DNA of 51,210 nt, taken from assembly GCA_001275005.1 (NCBI GenBank), contig JWZX01003114.1, positions 1-51,210 of the forward strand, given 5' to 3'. Positions 18,743 to 28,141 of the stretch are shown in pieces (position 1 is the first letter of the stretch; every line of letters starts with the position of its first letter). This DNA is from Chrysochromulina tobinii. Lineage: Eukaryota > Haptophyta > Prymnesiales > Chrysochromulinaceae. The notes below the pieces were generated by a model that was given only the letters and a program-made list of their open reading frames with translations, did no database searches and had not been told where the DNA came from. The translations under genes and the position numbers were made by a program.

Positions 18743-20838
18743 TTAGCCCATCGGTTTTGATATCGTCCGCTGCATGAGCCACCTGCGTGCAGGCTGTAGC
18801 ACCTCGCTGCTGTTATGACCCGCTGTGCTGCTGCGGCTGCTGTCGCGGCTGCTGCTGCCGCCGCTCGCGCTGCCGCTACTGACGGTTTCGCTCTCTGTTG
18901 AAAGCCACGGCGTAGAATGCGTGGTTCGCAGCTCGTTGGCTGCGTGCGCCTGGCTAAGCATGAGGGCAAGGTTGGACGCTCCAAAGAGTGCCGCCGCGTG
19001 CTTGGCTGCGTGTGGGTAGGCAGCCTTGAACAGATCGAACTCTGGGTCACCGGTGAGAGCGATGCCCTCGAGGACGATCAGCGCACGCGTAATCAGGGCA
19101 AAGTACTCGGGTACCGTCTGCGAGGCAACAGGCCGATGGGCGAGCAGTCAGAAGCACGGCCCGCAGGGAGCAGTTGAAAGGGCAAAAGGTTCAGGCCATG
19201 CTGCGCACAAAGGGGAACTCAAAGAAGATCTGGTTCAGATCACGCGAGATGGATGCAAACTGTGCGCGCTTCGTCGCCATTGCCGAAAACTGCTCCAGAC
19301 GTGCGAGCCCAACGACGGAAGCGGCGCCATCAGCTGCCGTAGCTCCTTGTGTACTGCGTGCGCCCGCGAGCCTGGCGACCTCGTTCGCGGCGGCCAGCTT
19401 GCCCTGCTCGAAGACACGACGAAGCGGCGGGATGAGCGCCTCGCGATCGACGTCTTTAGGCAGGAAGCGAAGCGTGATGCCGTCGTCGATGAGTGCCTCA
19501 ACATCGCCGCGCATCAGATTGACGATCGCGGACGTGAGCTGCCGCGTATCGAATGCTTCGATCTCGGCACAAAGTCCAAAGTCGATCAAGACGAGTCGCC
19601 CTTGCTCATCCACGAGCAAATCTGCCAAACCGGGGCACACACATGCACACGTTCGAATGCAAATCTCGGGTGAAGGGCGTATGTTTGGTCATCTCTGGTT
19701 CCTCGAGCAGCGCGCGGTTCGAGCCGTCACTGCGCGTACTGCCAGGGTGTGGATCACTGTGGAAGAAGCCCACCTCCAAAAGCTGGCAGAGGAAGCAACC
19801 CACGCCCGTCGGGATCAAGCGGTTGATGACCTCTGGCGGCGACTTTGCGAGTTGTTCGCCATTGATCCATTCCGTCGCAATGACCTTGCGCGTGGTCACC
19901 GCCCAGTGGCACACGGGCACACGCACGCGGCCTCCGAGCAGGGCAGCCTTGGCGCTGCCGCTCGCAAATCGCTCGAGGTTCGCGCCTTCGTGGTTGTAGT
20001 CAAGCTCGAGGTACGAGGCGCGAGCAAACGTGTCCAGAAGCTTGACGTCAAACGGCGTGCGGTCCGCCGCGCCGAGCAGCCCGACAAGCACGCGCATCTT
20101 GAACCATTCAATCGCTTGCATGCCTTTTCGCATCAGGAAAAGGTCAAGGCTGACGGCCCGTATCATGTCGGGCCGTTGGACCTTGAGCGCAATTTCGTGC
20201 CCCCCCTCACGTAGATGGCAGCGGTACACCTGGCCCAAGCTCGCTGCGGCGATAGGCGTGCTGTCTCTGTCCAGACCGATGAAAACATCCGACACCGGCC
20301 GACCAATCTCGGCTTCGATGAGCAGAAGCGCAGCCGCAGTTGGATACGATGGAACCGAGTCGCACAGCTTCTGCAGCTCGTACACAGCAGCAGGTGGCAG
20401 CACATCGGGACGAATCGACAGCATCTGGCCAAATTTGATAAATGTTGGGCCGAGATGGACGAGCTTCTCGCGCAGCGTGCAGGCCCTTGCCGCATGGCGC
20501 TGTGCCACGTCGTCGGGAGACTCGCCACACCAGTGCGGCAGCAAGACGTCACCGATGAGCAGAATACCAATTGGCGCAAGTGCGCGCGTGATGGTGACGA
20601 GGCGCAGTGCAGCACATCTTGGGTGCGAGTTCCACACCGTCGCGATCGCCTCGGGATCGTAGGTTGACGGTAACGACGCCTCCGGGATGCTGAGATACTC
20701 ATCTGAAGCCGCAACGCTCTGGATGTATGCGCCGCCTACAAGCACGGCGGATCCGCCGAGTGCAATGCCGCGACGAGTATAGGAAAATGCGTGCGTCACG
20801 GCAGTCGTGCGTGCCGCGCCACGGGCAGCGGTCCACAT
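18743..20838 (-). CDS. ABC1/ADCK/UbiB atypical kinase, three exons
   Basis: Exons 20838-19740, 19621-19209 and 19117-18743 give 628 residues. Introns are 118 bp (GTACGC...GGCAG) and 91 bp (GTGCGC...CGCAG); the first restores DPHPGNLLVDE, the second FPF|TVPEYFALITRAL, both family consensus. Motifs: KFGQ (FIKFGQMLSIRPD), the Ala-rich loop AAASLGQVY that replaces the Gly-rich loop, the VAIK-like lysine ALKVQRPDM, HSDPHPGN and LIDFG. The family supports ubiquinone or plastid prenyl-lipid metabolism in mitochondria or chloroplasts. The basic N-terminus (MWTAARGAARTTAV) and the Gly/Ala hydrophobic segment at 28-45 suggest an organelle presequence and membrane anchor. The C-terminal 60 residues are Ser-rich and variable. 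Confidence 0.92.
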
Positions 20839-21011
20839 GTCGCGAAATCGGAAGTAGCAAGGATCTTCTCAGACTGTTTTCAACGTCACTTCGTGCCGCC
20901 ACCCCCCAAAACTTCAGCACTAAGCCCGTTCACACAGTCCGAACCCCCCGGTAACGCCTCTTACACCACGAAGACCTTCGATTAAATGTAACTGCAGGTT
21001 CACAAGATCCT
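20839..21011. promoter_or_regulatory. Bidirectional promoter region with two GTTCACA motifs
   Basis: 173 bp between the ABC1 kinase and FIH-like starts. GTTCACAC at 20928-20935 and GTTCACAA at 20998-21005 both point towards the FIH-like gene; the second is 6 bp before its ATG. Confidence 0.4.
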
Positions 21012-22553
21012 ATGCAAACGACCCGCTCATCAGTCTCGCGACAGTCGTGGCGAGCACGCAGCAAGCAGGCACCCCCATCAGCTCCCAAAGCCGACCGTCA
21101 GTGCCCGTCATGGCTCATTGGGAAGAGCGTTCAGCGGCGGCGTTGGGACGACCCAGAGGTCGAGGCGTTTCTCCAGCGGAGAGAGCCAGTCGTGCTGACA
21201 GGTGGCTGCCCGCTCGTGCAACCGCTCGTTGGAAAGTGGACTTTTGATTATTTGGCCAACACATTCGGCGAGTGCAGCTCTCTCAACGTCCACTTTGCAC
21301 CTAAAGAGACGACTTCGTTCGCGCGCATGTACGGCAAGGGCCTAGGCAAAGGTGGATGCACGCCCATGTCCTTTGCCAACTTCGCCGAGCTCTGCAAGAG
21401 CGACTACCTGGAGCCAACAGCATCGTCCGAGAAAGTTTCGCCGCCATTGCGCTACTATTTGCAGGCACCCATGATCTGGGCTGACGCTGATCGGGACGGT
21501 GCGAATCCGCATGGTCTAGCTGAGGACAGCGCAGCTCGCCCGTTGAGGAAGGCGCCATACAGCTCGACGATTGACGAGGACATGCGCCGACTCGGGTGGG
21601 ACTGGCTCGCTTACGCGCGCTCTGTGGCCGCGTGTAACCCGTTCGACACGTGTCAGATGTGGGCGGGCCACGGCGGTGGCTCGACGCCCCTTCACTTCGA
21701 CTCCATATCCAACTTTTTGGCGCAGGTGCGAGGCCGAAAGCAAGTGCTCCTCTTCTCTCCAGCGCAGACGTGGCGAGTGTACCCGTACCCGGTGGGGCAT
21801 CCGATGGACAACTTCGCCATGGTGAACGTCGAGATGCCCGACCTCAGCCGATTTCCAGCCCTGCGCCGCGCACGTGCTCTCGAGGCGATCCTCGAACCCG
21901 GGGACGTGCTGTGGCTGCCCCGCTACTGGTGGCATTATGTGCACCAGCTGGACGCTCCGAGCGAAAATATCTCGCTCAACTTTTGGTGCGGCCGAAAGGG
22001 CACTGATAGGTTCATGCAGAACCTGCGCACGGCGCCGGCGCCATCTGCCGAGGAGGTGGCAGTGGCGAGTTCCGAGGCAGCGGCTACTGCTGAGGCCATG
22101 GGCAGACACGAGAGCGAGCGCGAGCGCGTGGAGGCGGCGGACGACGCACTGCTTGAGGCTGATGCTGATCTCGCCTTCTCGTGCCTTCACGCGGGCCGCA
22201 TCATCGAGTCGGCAGCAGTCAGACTCCTGGGCGACGACAAGTCCAAGGGCTACTTGTTCCTCTCAGCGATCGCTGCCGGCGCAGATGCGCGCTGGCCGCC
22301 GAATGCGACAGCTGCGATCAGCAACGCGCGGCGGATCCGCTCGGAGCTGATCGGTCTCTTGGGTAGTAGCGTGGCAGCCAACGCGTTGCTGCGCATGATT
22401 GCACGCGACGGCCGCCTTTCGCCCGGGCTTGCACCGCCCATTGAGGGCGACATCGTGAACACGGAAAAGGGCGTCATGACGCCCGACGAGGAGGTTACAC
22501 GGTGGTTTGCCCGGCGCGGTGCCCAGGGTGCCATAGTAGTTTGTACGTGTTAA
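21012..22553 (+). CDS. JmjC/cupin-8 2-oxoglutarate dioxygenase, FIH (HIF1AN)-like
   Basis: 513 residues. A Fe(II)/2-oxoglutarate hydroxylase of the FIH/JMJD group. Iron ligands are visible: H228-x-D230 in TPLHFDSISNF and H308 in YWWHYV. Around them the order of motifs follows human FIH: QVRGRKQVLLFSPAQ, YPYPVGHPMDNF, then PDLSRFPALRRA, EPGDVLWLPRYWWHY and ISLNFW. FIH hydroxylates Asn, Asp or His in ankyrin repeats and in HIF; without HIF in algae, ankyrin-type or ribosomal substrates are more likely (inference). The C-terminal ~170 residues are helical and not recognised; FIH itself stops soon after its dimer helices. The N-terminal 30 residues are basic and may be a weak organelle or nuclear signal. 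ATG 21012 follows a GTTCACAA motif. Confidence 0.88.
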   Translation: MQTTRSSVSRQSWRARSKQAPPSAPKADRQCPSWLIGKSVQRRRWDDPEVEAFLQRREPVVLTGGCPLVQPLVGKWTFDYLANTFGECSSLNVHFAPKETTSFARMYGKGLGKGGCTPMSFANFAELCKSDYLEPTASSEKVSPPLRYYLQAPMIWADADRDGANPHGLAEDSAARPLRKAPYSSTIDEDMRRLGWDWLAYARSVAACNPFDTCQMWAGHGGGSTPLHFDSISNFLAQVRGRKQVLLFSPAQTWRVYPYPVGHPMDNFAMVNVEMPDLSRFPALRRARALEAILEPGDVLWLPRYWWHYVHQLDAPSENISLNFWCGRKGTDRFMQNLRTAPAPSAEEVAVASSEAAATAEAMGRHESERERVEAADDALLEADADLAFSCLHAGRIIESAAVRLLGDDKSKGYLFLSAIAAGADARWPPNATAAISNARRIRSELIGLLGSSVAANALLRMIARDGRLSPGLAPPIEGDIVNTEKGVMTPDEEVTRWFARRGAQGAIVVCTC

Positions 22554-22856
22554 GAATGTCACCAAAAGAAGCGTCTAGGTGTGACACCTGACGCACAACC
22601 CGACCGGGACGGGCACATGACCTTCAAAGTCTCCTCTCACGATGTGGTGTGCGTGTGTGCGTGTGTGTGAGTCTCGTCGATGAGTCTCGAGGGCTCACGC
22701 GTATACGTATAGGAGTCGTTTGGCACATCGTCGCGTGGACGAGTCGGGTCGTCCCGTCAGCTCGGTTGCCTGCCTGCCTTCGCGGTGGCTGTGCTGCTTG
22801 CCGTGCAGCGAAAAAAGGCAAGGCAAGTTGCGCTACTCCATGCCCATGCAAGGTGT
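22554..22856. other. Intergenic region, TG-rich stretch
   Basis: 303 bp between convergent genes; a GTGTGCGTGTGT microsatellite-like stretch lies at about 22646-22672. Nothing else recognised. Confidence 0.5.
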
Positions 22857-23627
22857 TCAGCGTGTCCACTGGGCGGCGCCCACTTTGGGCATGATCTGAA
22901 CGGTGATGTCGCCGTATACGTTCGTGATGCACGCGAGCTTGTACGTCTCCGGGTTTTCTCGCAACGTGCTCGACTCATCTAGAGAGCGACGGGTGCATGC
23001 CTCGAGCCCTTGCGCGACGTTGACAATGCACGTGCCGCACAGCTGTTGTCCGTTGCAATTGGTCCACCGCGTGATGGACTGATACACATTGATCTTCCGA
23101 GCGACGAGCTCGTCACGGAGGTTCGCACCATAAGGCACGCGTATCTGATCATCGGGTAATCCGGGGCGCTGCAAGGTTATGGTGACCGATTCGGGGGTGC
23201 CGCTGGCGTCCGCGCCCACGATGCTCTTCAACTGCTCGCGTGAGCCTCGGAAAAAGGTGAGGGCAACATCCGTGCCGCCTTCCGCTGCACCAAGACGCTC
23301 CATAGCCTCGCCGATGCCCAGTCCAAGGATCGACTCTCCAGCGATCGCTACCAGCTGGTCGCCGAGCTTGATGAGGCCGGTGCGCGCTGCTGCGCCATTG
23401 GGCACGAGGCCCATCACATATGGCCAGCGCAGCTGCAAGTCACAGCCGAAATCGATGCCGGTGACTCGGTCCACATCCACGGTCAGCACTCGAGGATCGT
23501 CAGTGGTGAGGCTGCACCGCGGCTGCAAGCAGCGGTGCTGCTGCGTCAGTGGCGAAATTCGCGGCGGAGACCAATTAGAACTGATCAAGAAGCTGAGATA
23601 CGGCACGAGGAGGAAGACGACCACCAT
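22857..23627 (-). CDS. PDZ-domain [2Fe-2S] ferredoxin-like protein
   Basis: 256 residues from ATG 23627; the frame reaches a stop at 23706 without another ATG. The N-terminus is a hydrophobic segment (MVVVFLLVPYLSFLIS), a signal peptide or anchor as found on proteins sent to complex plastids through the ER. Residues ~45-140 form a PDZ domain (YVMGLVPNGAAARTGLIKLGDQLVAIAG). The rest is a ferredoxin fold with cluster ligands C191, C197, C200 and C233 (CNGQQLCGTC, LACITN). The spacing Cx5CxxC is adrenodoxin-like rather than the plant Cx4CxxC. PDZ-ferredoxin proteins are known in algae and plants but their electron partners are poorly understood. It probably acts in the plastid, with PDZ as a docking module. 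Confidence 0.85.
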   Translation of the reverse strand: MVVVFLLVPYLSFLISSNWSPPRISPLTQQHRCLQPRCSLTTDDPRVLTVDVDRVTGIDFGCDLQLRWPYVMGLVPNGAAARTGLIKLGDQLVAIAGESILGLGIGEAMERLGAAEGGTDVALTFFRGSREQLKSIVGADASGTPESVTITLQRPGLPDDQIRVPYGANLRDELVARKINVYQSITRWTNCNGQQLCGTCIVNVAQGLEACTRRSLDESSTLRENPETYKLACITNVYGDITVQIMPKVGAAQWTR

Positions 23628-24272
23628 TGGGTTCACAGCCAATGGTTCGTTGGTTCTCGTGCTGGCGTCGGTTACACTAAAGCAATCAGAGGTGGACCTC
23701 CAGGACTATGGCTGACCACGCGAAACAAGACACGATAAAGTTTCGATATTGTGGGTCAAGTCTTCGTTCACGATTCAACGATTGGTGCGGTTCGCGATTG
23801 CCCATGCCGTGTCAGTGCTGGGACGGCTCTTGGTAACTAAACTATACTAAAACTATACTCGACGCTATGCGGACCGGGGCGGCCGTGCGTGTGCGGGCCG
23901 CCCGCGTGCCGCGAGCGGACCGCTCCACAGGATACCGATTCACAGCCAATGTTTATAATTCGACACCCAAGACACCGGACCGGCGTACATACGGATGCGG
24001 TTACCATTCACACGACACGGGCATGGATTCAGAGGCGCGACGCGATCACCCTAAGTATACCTCTCCGCGCCCCATTCTCGTTGATAGAATCGAATCGGCG
24101 CTCGCAAGACTGTCGGTGCGTGTGCATGCGGCTGCTACACACTCAGCATCCTTTCGCGTTTCGGCCTCTGAGTCACTAGCCTGATCCGTTGTGTTTCCCT
24201 AGACCCTACGCCCGTCGTAGCTCCGTTAAAGTTGTCTGCTGCGGCAACAACAAGCGCGCCTCAGGCGCAGTC
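23628..24272. other. Intergenic region, no gene seen
   Basis: 645 bp between the PDZ-ferredoxin start and the 3' end of the OSCA-like gene. Composition is nearer 50% GC and no supported frame or RNA gene was found. Confidence 0.5.
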
Positions 24273-27200
24273 CTAAAGCTTCAACTTCGGCCAGCCGATC
24301 GGATCCACCTCATCGTCATCCGCTCCGCCGACTGGCAGCTCGAAGCGCGGAGAGGGCAGCGGCTGCTGCTCGACGCTGATGCATAGCGCGTGGCTGAGCT
24401 CGCTTTTGCCGCCCGCGCGGCTCATGGCCGCGTTGATGGCCTCGAGCGCGCCGTCCAGGTGGCCGAGCACAGGATCGACTTTGCCGGTGCTCGGGAGGTG
24501 GCGAGCCTTTTTGGCTCGCTCCTCGGCCCGCTCGGCGATCGAGGCAAAGTAGGCGGCCAGAGCAGCAGCATCGGACTCGTCAGCATCGGACGAGGTCTGC
24601 TCGGATTCGGTCGGTTCGAGAACTTCCGCCTTGCCAGCGTCGGCGAAGACACCGCGAAAGCCCACGCGGAAGGCGTCCTCCTCAAGCTGGGCCGCCGAGC
24701 GAGCCCGCGAGGCCGAGGGGCAGATGTACTTCTCCATGATGACGCCCGTCGCGCGCGTCACCTCGTCGAAGCGCAGCGTATTCACGGTGCCCTTGCGGGC
24801 GGACAGGCGCGTCGAGCACTGGCGAACGCGGCTGAAGAGGGGTCCGAGGGCCATCAGGAACAGCCAGAGCAACCCCAGCCCGAGAAGCCGCGGGGATGCC
24901 TCGTCCAGGTACGAGTATCGCTCGACGGCCACGAAGACACCGATGGCTATGTAGAGGAGCAAGAGGAGGGAGAGGGTGTTGCGCATGCGTTTCATCAGGT
25001 CGCCCCCGATCAGGGGCGGCGTGCGGTACCACTTGGCGATACCATATTTCGTCGCGTAGATAGAGGAGAAGAGGCAGCATGCGGTGAGCAGCAGCGACGG
25101 CGGGTAGAGAGGTGCATAGCACAGGCCGATCGCGACCAGCCGGAAGGTCTCCGCATAAATTTGGCCAATCTGCATCGTCGACGGGCGGTAGAGCTCATTG
25201 AGCTTGATCTGCGAGCCGTGGCGCTCCGCAAAATAGCCATACACATGCCGCCGAATGAGGGCGGGCACGTCGACGTAGCGCGCGAAGTCGGCGGCGGCGC
25301 TGGTCGAGATGATGAGGACGTACGCCTGCGCGACGAGCCCGCCACCCTCGAAGGAGGCCTGTGTGATGCCGGTGATGAAGAAGACGATGTTCCGATCCTT
25401 CGGGTCGTAGAGAGTGAACATGGACACGAAGATGGGCACGACGAGCGTGTTGACCAAATAGAAGAAGGAGAGGCGTGTGAACTTGTGTCGCTCGAACTCG
25501 GAGCGCGTCGGATGTGCCTCGCGGTGCGTGAGCTTATCGATGGCGAAGTTGATGATGAGGTTGAAGACGAGGGTTACCACGGAGTTGAGGGTGCTCACCA
25601 CAAACCCTGGGACCTTGCTGCTGATGTCGTCCTGGTTGCCGTCTGCGGCAAACTGCGCGTGTGCGATTTGCAGTAGGCGCGTTGTGTAGAGGCTCGTCGT
25701 GGCCAGAACGAGCAGCAGCACGCCGAGCAGCGTGTGCACGATGTGCCGACAGCGGCGCGTCGGCTCATCTATCTCGAGGTTCTCCCACATGACATCGCTC
25801 GGCTCCGGAGCGCGCTCCACATGAACGTGGCGCCAACTCGCCGACTGCAGGGGCGGGCCGACGCCGCCCAAGTTGCCGCACTCGCCGAAGCGGAAGCGCG
25901 GCCCGAGGGGTGTGGGCGAGTGGCGCACGACGTCGACGAGAATGTCGTGGGGCGTGTCCTTACCGAAGCTCGGCAGTTCATGTGTGAAGAGGTCGAGGAA
26001 GCGGTCGCGCGTCGCCTCGAGGCTGAAGATGACAAAGGCATGCCCGGCGGTGCGGTGCGTCTCGTGCGACAGAGCACGGAGCTCAGCACGCGCCTCTTCA
26101 AGCTCCTTGGAGCACGCGTGGAGATCATCGCGTGTGCGCTTGATCTGCTCGAGGTCCTTGGCCTTCTTGTCAAGGCGAAGTAGGCGTTGAAGCGGCTTGA
26201 GCACGGTGCCGAGGCGCGTCGGAGCAGGGACAACCACCTCCACTGCAACCTGCTTCGACGCCACCTCCTGGTTTTGTTGTTGCCGGTACCGAGAGAAGAT
26301 GAACTCCTGCCGCTGTGCCTTGACCTCTGCGAGTCTTCGGAGCTGCGCAAGCTCGCGCCCGCAGTCACGCCCGAGCTCTATGTGCTGGATGTCCGCCTCG
26401 TTGAAGCCGTGGCGCGCCAGGTCGGTTCGCAGCCGCTTCTCCATCGACGGCACGCCCTTGGAATCGTCGTACTCGACCTTGTCGAGGCCTGTGATGAGCA
26501 CGGCATAGCGCGAGGGCGTGATGGCACCCTGCTCCTTGAAGTTGCCGCTGGCGACAACCTGCATGCGGCGCAGCCGGACGAGGAATGCCGTGAAGAGCAT
26601 GCCAACGAGCACAAACGTCGCCACTAAGAGCAGGGTGCCGTCGTGGGACACGAGGCCGCTCTCGCCTTCGAGGCAGAAGGAGGCGTTGGAGCGAATCCGC
26701 ACGAAGGGCGAGAAGCTGGGAGTGGCGATGATCTGCGTCGTGGTGAAGTTGTCGGGCGAGTTGCGGTACTCCTCGCACGAGCCTGTGCCGGCGAGCAAGA
26801 GATGATCTTGCACCAAAGACGACGCCCTCTGATCGAGCTGCGGCAGCACCGTACGGATGTCAAGGCCTTCAAAGCCACAGCGGCCCAGCGTTGCACGGTC
26901 CGCGCTGGTGCGATCGGCTGGGTCGCGCATGGCGGCAGCGCGGCAGTTGTCCCGCTCGAGGTTGCGAAGTACCAGGTCGTACGTCAACGGGGCTGCGACG
27001 AGCCCCATGGCCACAAAGAGCACGGTACCTTCGACGAGGAAGCGCAGGTACAAATAGACAGCGATGGGACAGCCGTACTCGGCGAGATCGCGGATGGGCG
27101 AGAACCACGGGCAGCGCTCAATATTGACGCGCACGCCGGAGGGGTCGACAAAGTGACCGCGAGGCGTGACCCGCTTCTTGACACAGCGGTGCATGAGGTT

Positions 27201-27962
27201 CGCAGCGTATGCGATCGTTCGGTCGGCGGGCTTCAGCCGACCCGAGAGTAGTTCCGCCTCGATTTGTGATTCTTCCGTGTTGCGCTTTGAGGAGCTCTTG
27301 CGCTTGCTTTCCCGCTTAGAGGTGCCGCTTGAGCCAGATGTCAGCTCGTGGGTCGAGGGCCGGGTTGTCACCGCCGTTGGCTCGTTGGAGTCTGTCGCCG
27401 TGTCAACGAAAGGCATGGCAGCCGAGGGAGCTGCAGAGAAGGATGCAGCTCTGGGTCCGGAGCTCTGGGCCATCGATGCCGCGTACGCGCGATCAGCAAG
27501 GTCCTCCTCCTCTGACCGCGCCTCCGAACGATTCATGGCGGTAAGGGCCCGTACCGTCTTAAGCCTTCCACTTGCCGCCTTCCAACTCTTCTCAGGAGGG
27601 CTTGCGATCGGATTCATGCATGTTGCTCGTGTTGTGTTGCAGTACATTGCGTTGGAGGCGAAGGCCGAGTACATATCGTCATCTCCGCCTGAGGCGTCTG
27701 AACGCATGGAATCGGACTTGGAAGACAGGGCTGGGCTGGCAGCGCGGCCCTGTTCCCGGCCGGGCAATGGCGCCGTGAGATCCTTTGTCACCGAGGCGGC
27801 GGTGGAGACTGTGACCTGTGCGAGTGCCTCTGCCGACTTGGGCAGTGTCAGCACCGATGTAATGGCCTCTTTGGTGATTATGTTCGCCGCAGAAAGGGTC
27901 CCTTTAGCGTTCGAGGTCATCCGTTTGGCTCTATCGATAGCTGAGAGAGGACGTTGAAACAT
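24273..27962 (-). CDS. OSCA/TMEM63-family (DUF221) mechanosensitive cation channel-like protein
   Basis: 1229 residues, no introns. The frame extends to 28067 on a GTG, but the first ATG is 27962 (MFQRPLSAIDRAKR). A long cytosolic, Ser/Thr-rich N-terminus (~290) precedes a first membrane pair (FLVEGTVLFVAMGLVAAPLTY; LLLVATFVLVGMLFTAFLV). Then comes the cytosolic RRM-like domain (ITGLDK, IQHIELG, HAFVIFSLEATRDRF) and the DUF221 mark PSDVMWENLEI..RR, followed by eight or more membrane helices. Family members open on membrane tension or hyperosmotic shock and pass cations or Ca2+, at the plasma membrane or vacuole. The C-terminal ~200 residues are acidic and cytosolic. The plus-strand 428-codon frame at 24390-25676 is its mirror. 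It heads a divergent pair with the GH7-like gene. Confidence 0.85.
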   Translation of the reverse strand: MFQRPLSAIDRAKRMTSNAKGTLSAANIITKEAITSVLTLPKSAEALAQVTVSTAASVTKDLTAPLPGREQGRAASPALSSKSDSMRSDASGGDDDMYSAFASNAMYCNTTRATCMNPIASPPEKSWKAASGRLKTVRALTAMNRSEARSEEEDLADRAYAASMAQSSGPRAASFSAAPSAAMPFVDTATDSNEPTAVTTRPSTHELTSGSSGTSKRESKRKSSSKRNTEESQIEAELLSGRLKPADRTIAYAANLMHRCVKKRVTPRGHFVDPSGVRVNIERCPWFSPIRDLAEYGCPIAVYLYLRFLVEGTVLFVAMGLVAAPLTYDLVLRNLERDNCRAAAMRDPADRTSADRATLGRCGFEGLDIRTVLPQLDQRASSLVQDHLLLAGTGSCEEYRNSPDNFTTTQIIATPSFSPFVRIRSNASFCLEGESGLVSHDGTLLLVATFVLVGMLFTAFLVRLRRMQVVASGNFKEQGAITPSRYAVLITGLDKVEYDDSKGVPSMEKRLRTDLARHGFNEADIQHIELGRDCGRELAQLRRLAEVKAQRQEFIFSRYRQQQNQEVASKQVAVEVVVPAPTRLGTVLKPLQRLLRLDKKAKDLEQIKRTRDDLHACSKELEEARAELRALSHETHRTAGHAFVIFSLEATRDRFLDLFTHELPSFGKDTPHDILVDVVRHSPTPLGPRFRFGECGNLGGVGPPLQSASWRHVHVERAPEPSDVMWENLEIDEPTRRCRHIVHTLLGVLLLVLATTSLYTTRLLQIAHAQFAADGNQDDISSKVPGFVVSTLNSVVTLVFNLIINFAIDKLTHREAHPTRSEFERHKFTRLSFFYLVNTLVVPIFVSMFTLYDPKDRNIVFFITGITQASFEGGGLVAQAYVLIISTSAAADFARYVDVPALIRRHVYGYFAERHGSQIKLNELYRPSTMQIGQIYAETFRLVAIGLCYAPLYPPSLLLTACCLFSSIYATKYGIAKWYRTPPLIGGDLMKRMRNTLSLLLLLYIAIGVFVAVERYSYLDEASPRLLGLGLLWLFLMALGPLFSRVRQCSTRLSARKGTVNTLRFDEVTRATGVIMEKYICPSASRARSAAQLEEDAFRVGFRGVFADAGKAEVLEPTESEQTSSDADESDAAALAAYFASIAERAEERAKKARHLPSTGKVDPVLGHLDGALEAINAAMSRAGGKSELSHALCISVEQQPLPSPRFELPVGGADDDEVDPIGWPKLKL

Positions 27963-28141
27963 TGGAGGTTCGCGGCGGCACGAGTTCTGAAGCCCCTCTT
28001 TTCCCGCGACGCCGAGCGTGAAAGTGGGTTGGGCTTCACAGAGAGAAAGGAGGGGCTGCCCTCTCACCCTCCGCGCACGCGCTGTTCCGTGCGCTCTTCA
28101 ATGGCGCGCTTCAGCGGCGCGACGGCAAGTTCGACTGGTTC

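Noticed and set aside
24390-25676. Plus-strand 428-codon frame opposite the OSCA-like gene
   Set aside because: Rich in Val/Glu/His/Arg from mirrored membrane helices; no recognisable domain and no ATG-context support.
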